From: Paenibacillus odorifer
GTDB taxonomy: Bacteria; Bacillota; Bacilli; Paenibacillales; Paenibacillaceae
Direction of reading: 5' to 3'
Assembly (NCBI RefSeq): GCF_000758725.1
Contig: NZ_CP009428.1
Coordinates: 4,154,001 to 4,218,000 of the forward strand
DNA: 64,000 bases
The translations under genes were made by a program, and so were the position numbers. Below the pieces are notes generated by a model. It did not search any database. It worked only from the letters and a program-made list of their open reading frames with translations, and was not told the origin of the DNA. This document shows, in pieces, positions 9,887-19,107 of this stretch; position 1 is the stretch's first letter, and the number at the start of each line of letters is the position of its first letter.

Positions 9887-11566
9887 TTATTCCTCCGCTA
9901 TTACCTGCCGATCCAGATTACGGTATTGCACAGCTTCCGCGAGATGTGCAGAAGAAATATCCTGTGCACCCTCTAGATCAGCTATGGTACGGGATAGCTT
10001 AATAATCCGATCATGCGCTCGCATGCTTAGACCTAAATCCTCCAAAATGTCATACAGCATTTGAGCACTCTCTCGGTTTAGGCTCGCATATTTCCGAAGG
10101 GAAGCACCGGAAAGTTCACTGTTCCATGAAATCGCAAGTCGTTTGTAACGTTTAGCTTGGATGGCCTGAGCAGCCAACACCTCCGCACGCATATCTGCTG
10201 ACGATAAAACATGCCCCTGCCGATCCCATTCCTTCGGGCGGGGAACATCAACCTGTAAGTCGATCCGATCCAATAAAGGACCAGATATTTTTGCCCGATA
10301 TTGGGCAATCCTGGCAGGACTACAGGTACAATTTTGCTGGGAGATACCGCTTCCAAAAAAGCCGCAGCTGCACGGATTCATCGATGCAGCGAGCATGAAT
10401 TTGGCAGGAAAAGTAAAGGAAGCTCGGGCACGACTTATAGTAACCACCCCATCTTCGAGGGGCTGTCGCAGCACTTCAAGTACATTCCGGGAGAATTCTG
10501 GCAATTCATCCAGAAACAGAATACCTCGATGTGCAAGACTTACCTCACCTGGCTTGGGAATACCGCCCCCTCCAATTAATCCGGCAGAAGATATCGTGTG
10601 GTGTGGAGAACGAAATGGACGACTTCGCAGCAAACCGTTGTGTGCATCCTTCAAATTTCCAGCCGCACTAAAAATTTTGGTTACCTCAAGCGCCTCACTG
10701 TCCGACAATTGCGGAAGGATACTGGGAAGGCGTTTAATCAGCATCGTTTTGCCTGTGCCAGGTGGACCAATAAGCATAATATTATGCATCCCTGCAGCCG
10801 CGATAGTTAGTGCTCTTTTCACATGTTGCTGTCCAAGCACATCACTGTAATCATCCATTATTTCATTCGCTTCGGAAGAAGCAGCCTCAGAATCAGAATA
10901 TATAGGGTTATATTTGAGATGCTCTACAGAAAGAACAAGCACCGGAGGTTGTTCTTTTGCCCCCGCCCCCATACTCACGGATACAGGAAAAGGAAGTAGT
11001 GATCCTTCAGATTCTTCTATAGGAACTAGCTTATCTATAATCGGACCAAAGCTGGCCACAGGTTCAGCAGCATTCACTAACGCTTGCAAATGGTTGAGGG
11101 TGTAAACATTCATGCCACTGATTAAAGCAGCTTCTGCCGCATTGCCCTGCGGGAGCAGAACGGCTTTAAACCCGCTTTTACGCGCTGCTTCAACCATCGG
11201 CAGCACACCCGATACCGGACGCAGACTGCCGTCGAGCGCAAGCTCTCCAATTAAAAGCATCTCTTGAGCTGAAGGCATAATCAACTGGCCACTAGTTATC
11301 AGTATGCCTAAAGCAATCGCTAGATCAAAAGCGGAACCTTCTTTACGCAGGTCAGCTGGGGCAAGATTGATCGTAATACGCTGCTGTGGATAGCGGTAAC
11401 CGCAATTTTTAACGGCAGCCCTAACTCGTTCAACAGCCTCGCGAATTGCTGAATCTGGTAAGCCAATGATATTCGTCTGCGGCAATCCATTTGCAAGATC
11501 GATTTCCACACCAATCATTACCCCTTCAATCCCATACAGACACGCGCTAAACATTTTCCCATACAT
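9887..11566 (-). CDS. comM: YifB/ComM family Mg-chelatase-like AAA+ ATPase
   Basis: AAA+ helicase-like protein; ComM of other bacteria drives branch migration of heteroduplex DNA in transformation. The 559 residues show an N-terminal Lon-protease-like (ChlI) domain with GIEGVMIGVEIDLANGLPQT and NLAPADLRKEGSAFDLAIAL, then the ATPase with Walker A GPPGTGKTM and Walker B GILFLDELPEF, and a C-terminal Mg_chelatase_C segment. A cluster CSCGF...CTCSP lies in the insert. The RBS GAGGTG is 8 bases upstream. Its nearness to dprA suggests a shared DNA-uptake theme, although the two are not in one operon. Confidence 0.93.
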   Translation of the reverse strand: MYGKMFSACLYGIEGVMIGVEIDLANGLPQTNIIGLPDSAIREAVERVRAAVKNCGYRYPQQRITINLAPADLRKEGSAFDLAIALGILITSGQLIMPSAQEMLLIGELALDGSLRPVSGVLPMVEAARKSGFKAVLLPQGNAAEAALISGMNVYTLNHLQALVNAAEPVASFGPIIDKLVPIEESEGSLLPFPVSVSMGAGAKEQPPVLVLSVEHLKYNPIYSDSEAASSEANEIMDDYSDVLGQQHVKRALTIAAAGMHNIMLIGPPGTGKTMLIKRLPSILPQLSDSEALEVTKIFSAAGNLKDAHNGLLRSRPFRSPHHTISSAGLIGGGGIPKPGEVSLAHRGILFLDELPEFSRNVLEVLRQPLEDGVVTISRARASFTFPAKFMLAASMNPCSCGFFGSGISQQNCTCSPARIAQYRAKISGPLLDRIDLQVDVPRPKEWDRQGHVLSSADMRAEVLAAQAIQAKRYKRLAISWNSELSGASLRKYASLNRESAQMLYDILEDLGLSMRAHDRIIKLSRTIADLEGAQDISSAHLAEAVQYRNLDRQVIAEE

Positions 11567-11773
11567 AATAAAAACACCTCATCTCCTGAAATACACCCTA
11601 ATTTGGGGTGTCATAGCTTCAAGAAAAAAGGTGCTTCCTTATTTTCCAAATACATATTAGCTGTTAAGTACATTATAGAAGTTGTGTCCTAACGCAATCT
11701 GTGAGCAATTTATCTTTAGAATAAGAAATTCAAGTTTTACATAAAGGCGAAAGCGCATCTCTAAAGACCTACA

Positions 11774-12283
11774 TCAATCTCCTTCTTTAACTACGACCGA
11801 GTCCCTAATCTGCTCAAAAGTCAACGGTTTATAGTTCCAATGCTCTACACAAATGTTAAAATGATTGTTTCCCTCATATTTTTGCCCATGAATATGGCCG
11901 TGCACATTTACGTAAGGCATATGTTTATTCATGTACATAGGCTCATGTGAGAGGAAAAAGAAATCCTTATAAATCAAAGGATATTCACTAACCTCATCAA
12001 AACCTGCCTCAAGCCACCAGCTTCGGCTGCGGCCGCGATCATGATTGCCAAGGATCAGGATTTTGTATCCATGCAGCCTGGCCACAATCGCACGAGTCGC
12101 CTCCTTATTTAAAAAAGAAAAGTCTCCCAAATGAAATACTTTATCGTCTGGATTCACTACCGAATTCCAACTTTCAATCATAACTTCATTCATTTGCTCT
12201 ACATCGTTAAAGGGTCTGGATTCAAAATCAATGATCAACTTATGCCCAAAATGATGATCTGATGTAAAAAAAACCTTAGCCAT
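11774..12283 (-). CDS. calcineurin-like metallophosphoesterase
   Basis: Small cytoplasmic metal-dependent phosphoesterase of unknown substrate. Starting at the ATG at 12283, 5 bases after AAAAGGAGGG, it has 169 residues with all metal-site motifs: SDHHFGH, GDFS, GNHDRGRS, SHEP and HGHIHG. The GTG six bases upstream overlaps the spacer and is less likely as start. The insertion between comM and yraN is not part of the ancestral order. Confidence 0.9.
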   Translation of the reverse strand: MAKVFFTSDHHFGHKLIIDFESRPFNDVEQMNEVMIESWNSVVNPDDKVFHLGDFSFLNKEATRAIVARLHGYKILILGNHDRGRSRSWWLEAGFDEVSEYPLIYKDFFFLSHEPMYMNKHMPYVNVHGHIHGQKYEGNNHFNICVEHWNYKPLTFEQIRDSVVVKEGD

Positions 12284-12324
12284 GTGCACCCTCCTTTTAG
12301 TCCTATTCTAATGACAGTATGTAT

Positions 12325-12367
12325 GAAAAAAGCTCCGACTACCCATAAACCCTAGGAAATTCGGAGC
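12325..12367 (-). terminator. terminator after the zinc-ribbon gene
   Basis: Stem AGCTCCGA (12331-12338) with TCGGAGC (12361-12367). On the minus strand it is followed by TTTTTTC. It separates the 12458-12874 gene from the phosphoesterase gene. Confidence 0.75.
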
Positions 12368-12457
12368 CCCGAGGACTTTTCCGCCTAATTTCTCACGAAA
12401 TTATACGTATCATTCTATGTCATGAGGCGATGACGGAATACCTCTTTATTGTTAATG

Positions 12458-12874
12458 TTACTTTTCCCAGTCGCGCCGCTTACTCGAACGTTTATTAACA
12501 TCACTCTGAATCAGTTCAGCTAAAGGAGGTGCCTCCTCATTGTCAATAAGCCAGCCACGCATCTCCTTGATCGCTTCCACCTGTCCATTGCCTTTGTCGC
12601 GCCATGTAAGCAGTTCAATAACTCTAATTACAAGCGCTAAGAGACTGCTATTGCTGTTTTGCGACTTTTCAGCCCGGATTTTTTGAAATAACGCTTCATT
12701 TTCCCAATCTATTAATATTTCCTCCGCTATAGTGGGCCGCATAACCGTGAAGGTCTTATTGCAATTATCGCAACAGACGACAGATATTGGCTCTGCTTTA
12801 AATTTCACTTCAATCTTCTGCTGGCAATATTGGCATGTAAAACTAACCTGCATTTCAGAAGGTTTATTCTTCAC
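12458..12874 (-). CDS. hypothetical zinc-ribbon protein
   Basis: No family recognised. The GTG start at 12874 is supported by GAGGAGGG 8 bases upstream. The 138-residue product has an N-terminal CQYCQQ...CCDNC pattern (residues ~14-40), which looks like a four-Cys zinc ribbon, followed by a charged helical region (IRAEKSQNS, RVIELLTWRDKGNG) and a Lys/Arg-rich tail. It is followed by a terminator, so it is probably a single-gene unit. Confidence 0.75.
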   Translation of the reverse strand: MKNKPSEMQVSFTCQYCQQKIEVKFKAEPISVVCCDNCNKTFTVMRPTIAEEILIDWENEALFQKIRAEKSQNSNSSLLALVIRVIELLTWRDKGNGQVEAIKEMRGWLIDNEEAPPLAELIQSDVNKRSSKRRDWEK

Positions 12875-13028
12875 TAGACAGCCCTCCTCATGATGACATT
12901 AAAAAGTTACTCCTAATGTTTACCCATTTCTTTTGAGAAATGACCCACAGTGCGGAAGGTATGTAAAGACTTTTTTATCAGAACAGCAGTAAATTCATAA
13001 AGAATCGCATGAGAATATAGAGTTACTC

Positions 13029-13415
13029 TTAAAACGCCTCGCGAATATGACTAAGTGAAGCTAGGCTAAGATCGTCATTTAACAAGACGCTAATTACATC
13101 AAAAGAAACCCGCCGTTCCTCATAACCCTTCATATGCAAATAAACCTGTGTTGTATTCCGAACCTGGTTTATTTTGCGAGCATTCACCGATTCTTCTGGA
13201 GTTCCCTGAAGCAGCTCTCCACTGCGGCTACGAACTTCGACAACAACAATACAGTCTTCACGCTCCGCAATGATATCAAGCTCTCCAGTACGACAACGCC
13301 AATTCCGTTCCAATATCATATACCCGCTAGAAGATAGGTACTGCACAGCTCCGTTCTCTGCAGCAGTTCCTTTCTCTTTGCGGTTATAGTGTTTTCTTAC
13401 ATATGGCTCTTTCAT
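13029..13415 (-). CDS. yraN: YraN family (UPF0102) nuclease-fold protein
   Basis: 128-residue protein with the restriction-endonuclease-like core GTAAENGAVQYL, WRCRTGELDIIAERED and VVVEVRSRSG, giving the E-x(n)-GELD-x(n)-EVR pattern of the family. Its role is not established; a Holliday-junction-like nuclease fold has been proposed for the family. The start overlaps the stop of the FlhB-like gene by 4 bases (ATGA), pointing to translational coupling. Confidence 0.92.
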   Translation of the reverse strand: MKEPYVRKHYNRKEKGTAAENGAVQYLSSSGYMILERNWRCRTGELDIIAEREDCIVVVEVRSRSGELLQGTPEESVNARKINQVRNTTQVYLHMKGYEERRVSFDVISVLLNDDLSLASLSHIREAF

Positions 13416-13714
13416 TCTTGCCCCCGTTCACCAGCGGAACGATCGCTCTGATACACAAAGCTAAGGATTTCTGCCACCAGCTGATAGAGCTCAGACGGAA
13501 TCTGTTGGTCCAGATCAAGCTTTGAAAGAACCTCCACGAGGGCTGCATCTTCCTGAACAGCAACCCCGCTCTCCTTAGCCTTTTGCAGAATAAGGTCTGC
13601 TATCGCGCCTTGTCCCTTGGCTACTACGACAGGAGCCTCGTTTTGTCCGGGACTATATTTGAGAGCGACCGCTTTTTTGAGCCCTTGTGAAATTGGCTGT
13701 ACAGGCTCATTCAT
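13412..13714 (-). CDS. ylqH: FlhB C-terminal-domain-like protein (YlqH type)
   Basis: 100 residues resembling the cytoplasmic C-terminal domain of the flagellar export protein FlhB: KAVALKYSPGQNEAPVVVAKG, AIADLILQKAKESGVAVQED, ALVEVLSKLDLDQQIPSELY. The NPTH autocleavage motif of true FlhB is absent here and the membrane part is missing, as in the Bacillus YlqH stand-alone proteins. It overlaps both neighbours by 4 bases, so ylqG-ylqH-yraN should be translated together. Confidence 0.88.
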   Translation of the reverse strand: MNEPVQPISQGLKKAVALKYSPGQNEAPVVVAKGQGAIADLILQKAKESGVAVQEDAALVEVLSKLDLDQQIPSELYQLVAEILSFVYQSDRSAGERGQE

Positions 13715-15900
13715 ATACGGTAATCCACTCCTTTGTAAGCCTCAGGAACATAATCAACAAACTTATTAGTATTGGAACCAGCAAGCTCTTTAGGTAAATT
13801 CAATTCTGGCAAGGGTTCGGTTCTTAAACCTGATAATTGATAACCGATGGATTCTACTGCAGTTTTTATATCTTCACGCCGCGTCTCCAGCAGCTCAAGC
13901 ACCCACGGATGATCATTATGAAGCTTAAGACTAACGATTCGATCTACAACCTGCACATCTACCAATGTCTGCCCTAGCTGCTTCATGTCCAAATCGAACC
14001 ATAATCGACAGTTAGCTGCATCCAGCTCCCCTTTGCGGCCCCGCCTGGACTGGATATGGACCGATGCAGTTTCCTGCCCATCTGGACCTTGCAGCGGCAA
14101 GAACAGTGTAACCTGCGCGAAGGGAGCAGTCCGATCTGTATTCAGCAGCAGCTGTTGGCCTGTCAGCTGCTGCACTAGCCCGCTCGCGGCATCTTTTACC
14201 GCGGGCGGCACCTCGCTGCTGCTCATAAGCTGCAGCAGCACGCCCTTCAACGTGTCGGCAGCTTGCTCCCCGCCGACACTGCCTAGCGCGGCTGCAGCTG
14301 TCCCCGCTGCCACTCGCGCCGTCTCCGCGGCCGGCAAAGCGCCGCCGCGCACGGCCTGCTGCTCGTGCTCCGCACCGAGCAGCTTCAACACCCGCCCCAC
14401 CCACGACTCCGCATCCGCGGGTGGGGCGGTGTCTGGCTGCACCGGCGAAGCCGCAGCAGCCGTGGTCTCCCCGCGCGGCGCTGCCGGCGCGGGGGCAGGA
14501 TCTTGTCCCGCCGCGTCAGCGGGCGGGACGTTCGCGAGCTGCGGCATGCTGCCGCGCAGCTCGGTGAGCACGCTCTGCAGCTTCGCGAGCAGGGCAGCCC
14601 CGCTAGGCGCAGCAGCTTGGCTTGCTGCACCAGCTTGGTTTGCCGCAGCAGCTTGGCTATCTGCCCCAACTGATCCAGTGGCGCTTGTATTCGCGCCACT
14701 GACACTGCCCTGCGCTCTATCTTTATTTAGACTCATTTCATTGCCATGAGTTTCGCTCCCATTAGAACTATTTTGATTGTTTACAATCCCGTCCCCTTGC
14801 GTGTTAGCGGCACTACTCTGAGTCCCGGCAGCAATCGTAGAAGTTGTCTTCCCAGCCAAAGGTTCACCAGTATTTCCACTCTTCGAGAGCTGAACAACCT
14901 CACCAGCCTCTTCGGGCACCAGTGGCTTAGCAGTTACAATACCGGTTTCATTCTCAGGAGCTTCAGCTGTACTCGCAGCTGCACTTCCCGATATTTCTGA
15001 TTTCACTGAATTCAAAGGAATTGCAGGTTCGTCAGAAATAACTCCGGCTCCCATTGCCCCTCCTGTTGCAGCAGCACTTCCGCTTGTAGTAGTAACACCA
15101 GTGCTACCTTCAGCAGGTTTACTTACAGGTTGTCCAGTCCCTTTAACCGCCACCTGGTCCATTTCCGCATCAGCATCACCTGCTGATACCGCTTCCCCGT
15201 TAATCACAGCGCCTGTACCTGTCGTTACAGGAGCATTCAGCTTTCCGGTTTGGGTACCCATTTCAGCTTTAGCTTCAGCTGTTGTTGTTTCTTCACCGGC
15301 GACTTGACCTGCCCAAATCATAATCTGTTCTTCGAGCGCTGACAAAAGCTGATGAAGCTGCGGACCAAAAACCGCCTGCTGCAATCCTTTCACACTTTCA
15401 GGGGTAACCGGCAGGCCCCGCTTTACAGAAATGACAGCTGCATCAAGCCACTCTGAGGTCGGCACGCCCGCAGGTTTCGCACTCATTACAGCATCCAGAA
15501 TCGCCGCTGTCTCTTTGGTAAGTGGAATACCACCCGACTGCATCGCCAACACAATTTCCCGACCCGCTTTGGAGTCAGTAAGCCCAAGCGATTCCAACGC
15601 CTCGCCCATGTTTTGCGGGGTAGCTAACACCGTTTCGCCGAGGGAGACCGGCTTCAATACGGGCAATCCGCCTTCTCCGGGTGCTCCAACCTGCAAGTTC
15701 AGGGTCTCTCCTGGCAGTAGTGGTGTTTCCAACTCCGCACGAACAGGTGTACCTTGAATCTGCACAACGGCTTCTTTTCCCGAATCCGATACAGACAAAA
15801 CAACACCACGTACAACTTGCCCTTCTTTTAATTCCAAAGACTTGGCCGCTCCCGGTTTATTATCCCCGAGCAATCCGCGGATCAATGTTCCGATATTCAT
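13711..15900 (-). CDS. YlqG-like / FliK-like protein with long low-complexity middle
   Basis: 729 residues. The N-terminal ~200 residues (LIRGLLGDNKPGAAKSLELK, VVRGVVLSVSD, LLPGETLNLQVGAPG) and C-terminal ~130 residues (DRTAPFAQVTLFLPLQGPDG, WFDLDMKQLGQTLVDVQVVD, KLHNDHPWVLELL) resemble the Bacillus YlqG family and the C-terminal domain of flagellar hook-length protein FliK. The middle, residues ~200-530, is rich in Ala, Thr, Ser, Gly and Pro and likely unstructured. Bases ~14180-14620 are strikingly GC-rich against their surroundings. Together with the FlhB-like gene downstream, a link to a secretion-like process is possible but unproven. Confidence 0.7.
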   Translation of the reverse strand: MNIGTLIRGLLGDNKPGAAKSLELKEGQVVRGVVLSVSDSGKEAVVQIQGTPVRAELETPLLPGETLNLQVGAPGEGGLPVLKPVSLGETVLATPQNMGEALESLGLTDSKAGREIVLAMQSGGIPLTKETAAILDAVMSAKPAGVPTSEWLDAAVISVKRGLPVTPESVKGLQQAVFGPQLHQLLSALEEQIMIWAGQVAGEETTTAEAKAEMGTQTGKLNAPVTTGTGAVINGEAVSAGDADAEMDQVAVKGTGQPVSKPAEGSTGVTTTSGSAAATGGAMGAGVISDEPAIPLNSVKSEISGSAAASTAEAPENETGIVTAKPLVPEEAGEVVQLSKSGNTGEPLAGKTTSTIAAGTQSSAANTQGDGIVNNQNSSNGSETHGNEMSLNKDRAQGSVSGANTSATGSVGADSQAAAANQAGAASQAAAPSGAALLAKLQSVLTELRGSMPQLANVPPADAAGQDPAPAPAAPRGETTAAAASPVQPDTAPPADAESWVGRVLKLLGAEHEQQAVRGGALPAAETARVAAGTAAAALGSVGGEQAADTLKGVLLQLMSSSEVPPAVKDAASGLVQQLTGQQLLLNTDRTAPFAQVTLFLPLQGPDGQETASVHIQSRRGRKGELDAANCRLWFDLDMKQLGQTLVDVQVVDRIVSLKLHNDHPWVLELLETRREDIKTAVESIGYQLSGLRTEPLPELNLPKELAGSNTNKFVDYVPEAYKGVDYRI

Positions 15901-15976
15901 ACCGTTTCTCCTCCCTCCATTTTCTCTCTTCTTACTATATCGGTATTAATCCGACTTTTTTGAGCGGTGAATTTAT

Positions 15977-16004
15977 CCAAGCTTAAGCGCCTTTGGCGTC
16001 TTTT
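15977..16004. repeat. short palindromic repeat, copy 1
   Basis: The sequence CCAAGCTTAAGCGCC continues into TTTGGCGTC (15977-16000) and contains the inverted repeat GCGCC/GGCGT. It agrees with 18457-18480 at 19 of 24 positions by hand count. It lies between the 729-residue gene and rnhB. Confidence 0.4.
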
Positions 16005-16018
16005 ATATTCTGATATTT

Positions 16019-16645
16019 CTAAAAAAGGGTTTGCTGTTCAGCAAGAATCTTCCCAATAAAGCTGCGCCGATGCATAGGTGTCGGACCTAACGCCGTAATT
16101 TGTTCCCTGTGAAGCTTGGTCGCATAACCTTTATGTATCGCAATCCCATAATCAGGGTATAATTCCTCCCACACCCCTTCACACAGTCTATCTCTTGTTA
16201 CTTTAGCTATAATCGAAGCTGCCGCAATGGACTGGCTGTTAGCATCCCCTTTTATGATCGCCTGCTGCGGCAACGGAAGATCTACTTTTTCAGCATCGAT
16301 TAACATATAGTCCGGGGTATGACTAAGACCTTCTACCGCTTTTTTCATCGCCAGACGAGAAGCCTGCTTAATATTAATTTCATCAATCATGCGGGAATCC
16401 ACATAACCTACACCAATAGCTATCGCCTGCTCCATAATAATCTCGAATAAGGCATCTCTTTTTTTCGCTGTAAGCTTCTTAGAGTCGTTGACGCCATCAA
16501 TAATAAGCCCTTCCGGCAAAATCACCGCTGCTGCAACAACATCCCCAAACAAACAACCTCTGCCTACTTCATCTACGCCGGCTATACGGCGATAAGACTG
16601 TTCCCAGCCCTCTTTTTCATAACTCAACATATCTATCGTACTCAC
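16019..16645 (-). CDS. rnhB: ribonuclease HII
   Basis: Removes ribonucleotides and RNA primers from DNA-RNA hybrids. The 208 residues contain the metal-binding GVDEVGRGCLFGDVVAAAV (usual form DEAGRG), NDSKKLTAKKRD, YMLIDAEKVDL and KGDANSQSIAAASIIAKVTRD. The substitutions in the first motif keep Asp-Glu and Gly-Arg-Gly. It lies directly downstream of rbgA as in Bacillus, but with a terminator in between. Confidence 0.96.
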   Translation of the reverse strand: MSTIDMLSYEKEGWEQSYRRIAGVDEVGRGCLFGDVVAAAVILPEGLIIDGVNDSKKLTAKKRDALFEIIMEQAIAIGVGYVDSRMIDEINIKQASRLAMKKAVEGLSHTPDYMLIDAEKVDLPLPQQAIIKGDANSQSIAAASIIAKVTRDRLCEGVWEELYPDYGIAIHKGYATKLHREQITALGPTPMHRRSFIGKILAEQQTLF

Positions 16646-16756
16646 GAATCTGTCACCGCCAATTATAATTTATTCTATAAACTACATAAGTCAGCTTACC
16701 ATAGTAAAGCTCACATGGTCATGTACAAATAACCACTCCAATTTGATCCAAATCGG

Positions 16757-16793
16757 CAAAAAAAAGAGCCCCCGAAAAATTCCGGATGGCTCT
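16757..16793 (-). terminator. terminator after rbgA
   Basis: Stem with arms AGAGCCCCCG (16765-16774) and CCGGATGGCTCT (16782-16793), one mismatch region. On the minus strand a run of eight T follows. It ends the sipS-rbgA unit. Confidence 0.8.
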
Positions 16794-16818
16794 TCCATAC
16801 CCATTCATTTAAACGCCT

Positions 16819-17679
16819 TTAAGGTGTTTCCAGCGTAAAACGACCAAGCTTACCTGCCCGCAGCTCATGCAGCAAAGCACGTGAAGCTTTTTCCAGATCA
16901 ACACGTCCACCGCTAATCAGACAACCGCGTTTGCGGCCCACGGCTTCCATAACTGCGACGATCTCATCAGGGTTCTCAAGATCCTCAGGAAGCTTCTCAA
17001 TACCAAAGCGTTCTTGAAATCTGGAACCATAATCCTTCACCAAATACTTCACTGCATAAAAAGCAATGTCCTCAATGTTCAGGATTTCTTCTTTGATCGC
17101 ACCCGTCACTGCCAAGCGGTAACCCACGTCTTGATCCTCAAACTTCGGCCATAAGATACCAGGAGTATCCAGAAGCTCCAGATTACCTCCTGTTTTAATC
17201 CACTGCTGGCCCTTAGTAACCCCCGGGCGGTCACCCGTAGCAGCGATACTCTTACCAGCCATTCGATTAATCAGCGTTGATTTACCGACGTTAGGAATAC
17301 CGACGATCAATGCGCGCATAGCTCGTGGGTTCATTCCTCTTGCGATCTGCCGATCAATTTTTTCCTTCAGCAGCAGCTTGACCTGCTCCGGAATCTCCTT
17401 GACGCCTGTTCCAGTAGATGCATCCACAGGATGGGCAACATGCCCTTGTTCCTTAAAGTAAGCCAGCCACTTCCGAGTAATTTCCGGATCCGCCAGATCC
17501 GCTTTGTTCAAAATAATTAATCTCGGCTTGTCCCGCAAAATATCGTCAATCATCGGATTGCGGCTGGAAAGCGGCAGACGGGAATCGAGCAACTCTATAA
17601 CAACATCAATCAGCTTCAGCTTATCCTCGATTTGCCGCCTAGCCTTCGTCATATGACCAGGAAACCAATGAATGGCCAT
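16819..17679 (-). CDS. rbgA: RbgA (YlqF), ribosome biogenesis GTPase
   Basis: Circularly permuted GTPase needed for late 50S assembly. The ATG at 17679, 8 bases after AAAGGAGG, is chosen over the GTG at 17688, which overlaps the ribosome binding site. The 286 residues begin [17 protein letters not shown] and show the permuted order G4 (ILNKADLAD), G1 ([14 protein letters not shown]) and G3 ([10 protein letters not shown]), then a C-terminal helical domain. It is co-directional with sipS, 20-30 bases upstream. Confidence 0.96.
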   Translation of the reverse strand: MAIHWFPGHMTKARRQIEDKLKLIDVVIELLDSRLPLSSRNPMIDDILRDKPRLIILNKADLADPEITRKWLAYFKEQGHVAHPVDASTGTGVKEIPEQVKLLLKEKIDRQIARGMNPRAMRALIVGIPNVGKSTLINRMAGKSIAATGDRPGVTKGQQWIKTGGNLELLDTPGILWPKFEDQDVGYRLAVTGAIKEEILNIEDIAFYAVKYLVKDYGSRFQERFGIEKLPEDLENPDEIVAVMEAVGRKRGCLISGGRVDLEKASRALLHELRAGKLGRFTLETP

Positions 17680-17708
17680 TGCCGTCACCTCCTTTGACTT
17701 CTGTCAAC

Positions 17709-18317
17709 TTAATGGTTAATCAGTGTAATATCTTTTATCGGCCAGAAGATTAAATCTGCACGACCCACAATATCACCCAGCGGCACATAGCCAATCATCC
17801 GGCTGTCTGTACTATCCGAGCGATTATCCCCCATAACGAAAATATGTCCTTCTGGTACAGTACCATCCGTGAATTTTTCATTTGGGAAATCTTTATTATT
17901 ATACAGAGCGTTGTTACTATGCGCAGCATCAATAGCGCCTTGGATGTAAGTCTCGTTAACAACCTCACCGTTAACTGTAACTACATCTCCTTCTACTTTC
18001 ACAGTATCTCCAGCCACACCAATTACACGTTTAATAAAATCTCTGCCTTCAGATGGCACGTGGAATACAATAACCTCACCCCGCTGCGGTGATCTTATAT
18101 CGTATAAAATTTCATTAACGATAACACGTTCTCCCGTATGGAAATTAGGCTGCATGGAAGGTCCATCTACAATAAAAGGCTTGAATAAAAGCCAGCGAAT
18201 CAGTATAACCAGAACTAAAGCAATCGCAATGGCCTTGACCCATTCCAGCACTTCATTTTTCTGTTTACGTGGGTTCTGCTCGCTTGATTCCAAAGTTTCG
18301 CTTTGTTCCTGCTGCAT
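17709..18317 (-). CDS. type I signal peptidase
   Basis: Membrane serine protease that cleaves secretory signal peptides. The 202 residues have a polar N-terminal tail, one transmembrane segment (~27-44, AIAIALVLVILIRWLLF), the catalytic Ser in IVDGPSMQPNFHTGERVIV, the catalytic Lys in GRDFIKRVIGVAGD and box E GDNRSDSTDSRMIG. It fits between rplS and rbgA; Bacillus often has such a gene elsewhere, so this position is a lineage feature. Confidence 0.95.
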   Translation of the reverse strand: MQQEQSETLESSEQNPRKQKNEVLEWVKAIAIALVLVILIRWLLFKPFIVDGPSMQPNFHTGERVIVNEILYDIRSPQRGEVIVFHVPSEGRDFIKRVIGVAGDTVKVEGDVVTVNGEVVNETYIQGAIDAAHSNNALYNNKDFPNEKFTDGTVPEGHIFVMGDNRSDSTDSRMIGYVPLGDIVGRADLIFWPIKDITLINH

Positions 18318-18456
18318 AGTTCACCGTCCTCTCTTAATACTACTCTTACTATACAACACAAAAAAACTCCTGCCAAAAACCCCTCCACAGAAACTCCTTC
18401 AGGAGGCCTTTTCGGAGAAGCTTATCCCCAAGCGTATATGTCACACGCATTGTATA

Positions 18457-18515
18457 CCAAGCTAAAACGCCCTCAGCGTCCTTTTAAGGACGGTAAGCGT
18501 TTATGCGAGAAATTT
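18457..18515. repeat. short palindromic repeat, copy 2
   Basis: The stretch CCAAGCTAAAACGCC continues into CTCAGCGTC (18457-18480) and agrees with copy 1 (15977-16000) at 19 of 24 positions. It is followed by the perfect palindrome GTCCTTTTAAGGAC (18478-18491) and GTAAGCGTTTATGCGAG. It lies in the ~300-base gap between sipS and rplS, which otherwise holds only the rplS terminator. Confidence 0.4.
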
Positions 18516-18559
18516 AAGAATAATGTATAACGTAAAACTTATGCTTTTCTTATATTTTC

Positions 18560-18599
18560 AAAAAAAAATAAAGCGAAAGGGGCTTGAACTCAAGCCCCT
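18560..18599 (-). terminator. rplS terminator
   Basis: Perfect stem AGGGGCTTGA (18578-18587) / TCAAGCCCCT (18590-18599). On the minus strand it is followed by TTCGCTTTA and eight T. It lies 17 bases past the rplS stop. Confidence 0.88.
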
Positions 18600-18615
18600 C
18601 TCCTCTGTCACTATT

Positions 18616-18960
18616 CTAGCGACGAATTTCTTTAATTCTCGCTGCTTTACCACGTAGTTCACGAAGGTAATAAAGCTTAGCACGACGCACTTTACCACGA
18701 CGAGCCACTTCGATTTTTTCGAGTTTAGGCGAGTTGATTGGGAATGTTCTTTCCACACCAACACCGTAAGAAATTTTACGAACCGTAAAAGTCTCACTGA
18801 TTCCACCGCCACGACGTTTGATTACAACGCCTTCGAACAACTGGATACGCTCACGAGTTCCCTCGATAACTTTTACATGCACCTTCAAAGTGTCACCCGG
18901 ACGAAAACTAGGGATATCTTTACGAAGTTGCTCTTGCGTAATAGCTTGTAGGATATTCAT
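18616..18960 (-). CDS. rplS: ribosomal protein bL19
   Basis: Large-subunit protein at the 30S interface. The 114 residues start [19 protein letters not shown] and contain [40 protein letters not shown] and [20 protein letters not shown]. The ATG at 18960 follows AAGGAGGAAGTCCTTA. The frame continues upstream for 38 codons, but these have no L19 likeness and lie in the leader. Confidence 0.98.
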   Translation of the reverse strand: MNILQAITQEQLRKDIPSFRPGDTLKVHVKVIEGTRERIQLFEGVVIKRRGGGISETFTVRKISYGVGVERTFPINSPKLEKIEVARRGKVRRAKLYYLRELRGKAARIKEIRR

Positions 18961-19075
18961 TAAGGACTTCCTCCTTCCGTACAGGTGTTCTTGCCTCTTC
19001 CGGAGAGATCTGAGCTCTCCCTCATTATCCGCAGCGGACCACCGTATTCCACACAACAGAGTTAATAATATCATA
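18961..19075 (-). promoter_or_regulatory. candidate L19 leader RNA
   Basis: The ~115 bases before rplS contain, on the minus strand, a GGTCCGCTGCGGA segment and a stem GGAGAG...CTCTCC close to the ribosome binding site. Bacillales rplS genes are known to carry a structured leader (Rfam L19_leader). I could not fold or score it; a covariance-model search would decide. Confidence 0.4.
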
Positions 19076-19107
19076 AAGGACGGGCTAATACAACTTATTT
19101 TTCTATT

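Noticed and set aside
13985..14749. Long (254-codon) plus-strand frame opposite the YlqG-like gene
   Set aside because: Caused by the GC-rich, stop-poor low-complexity region; translation is Ser/Ala/Cys-rich nonsense without a start site.
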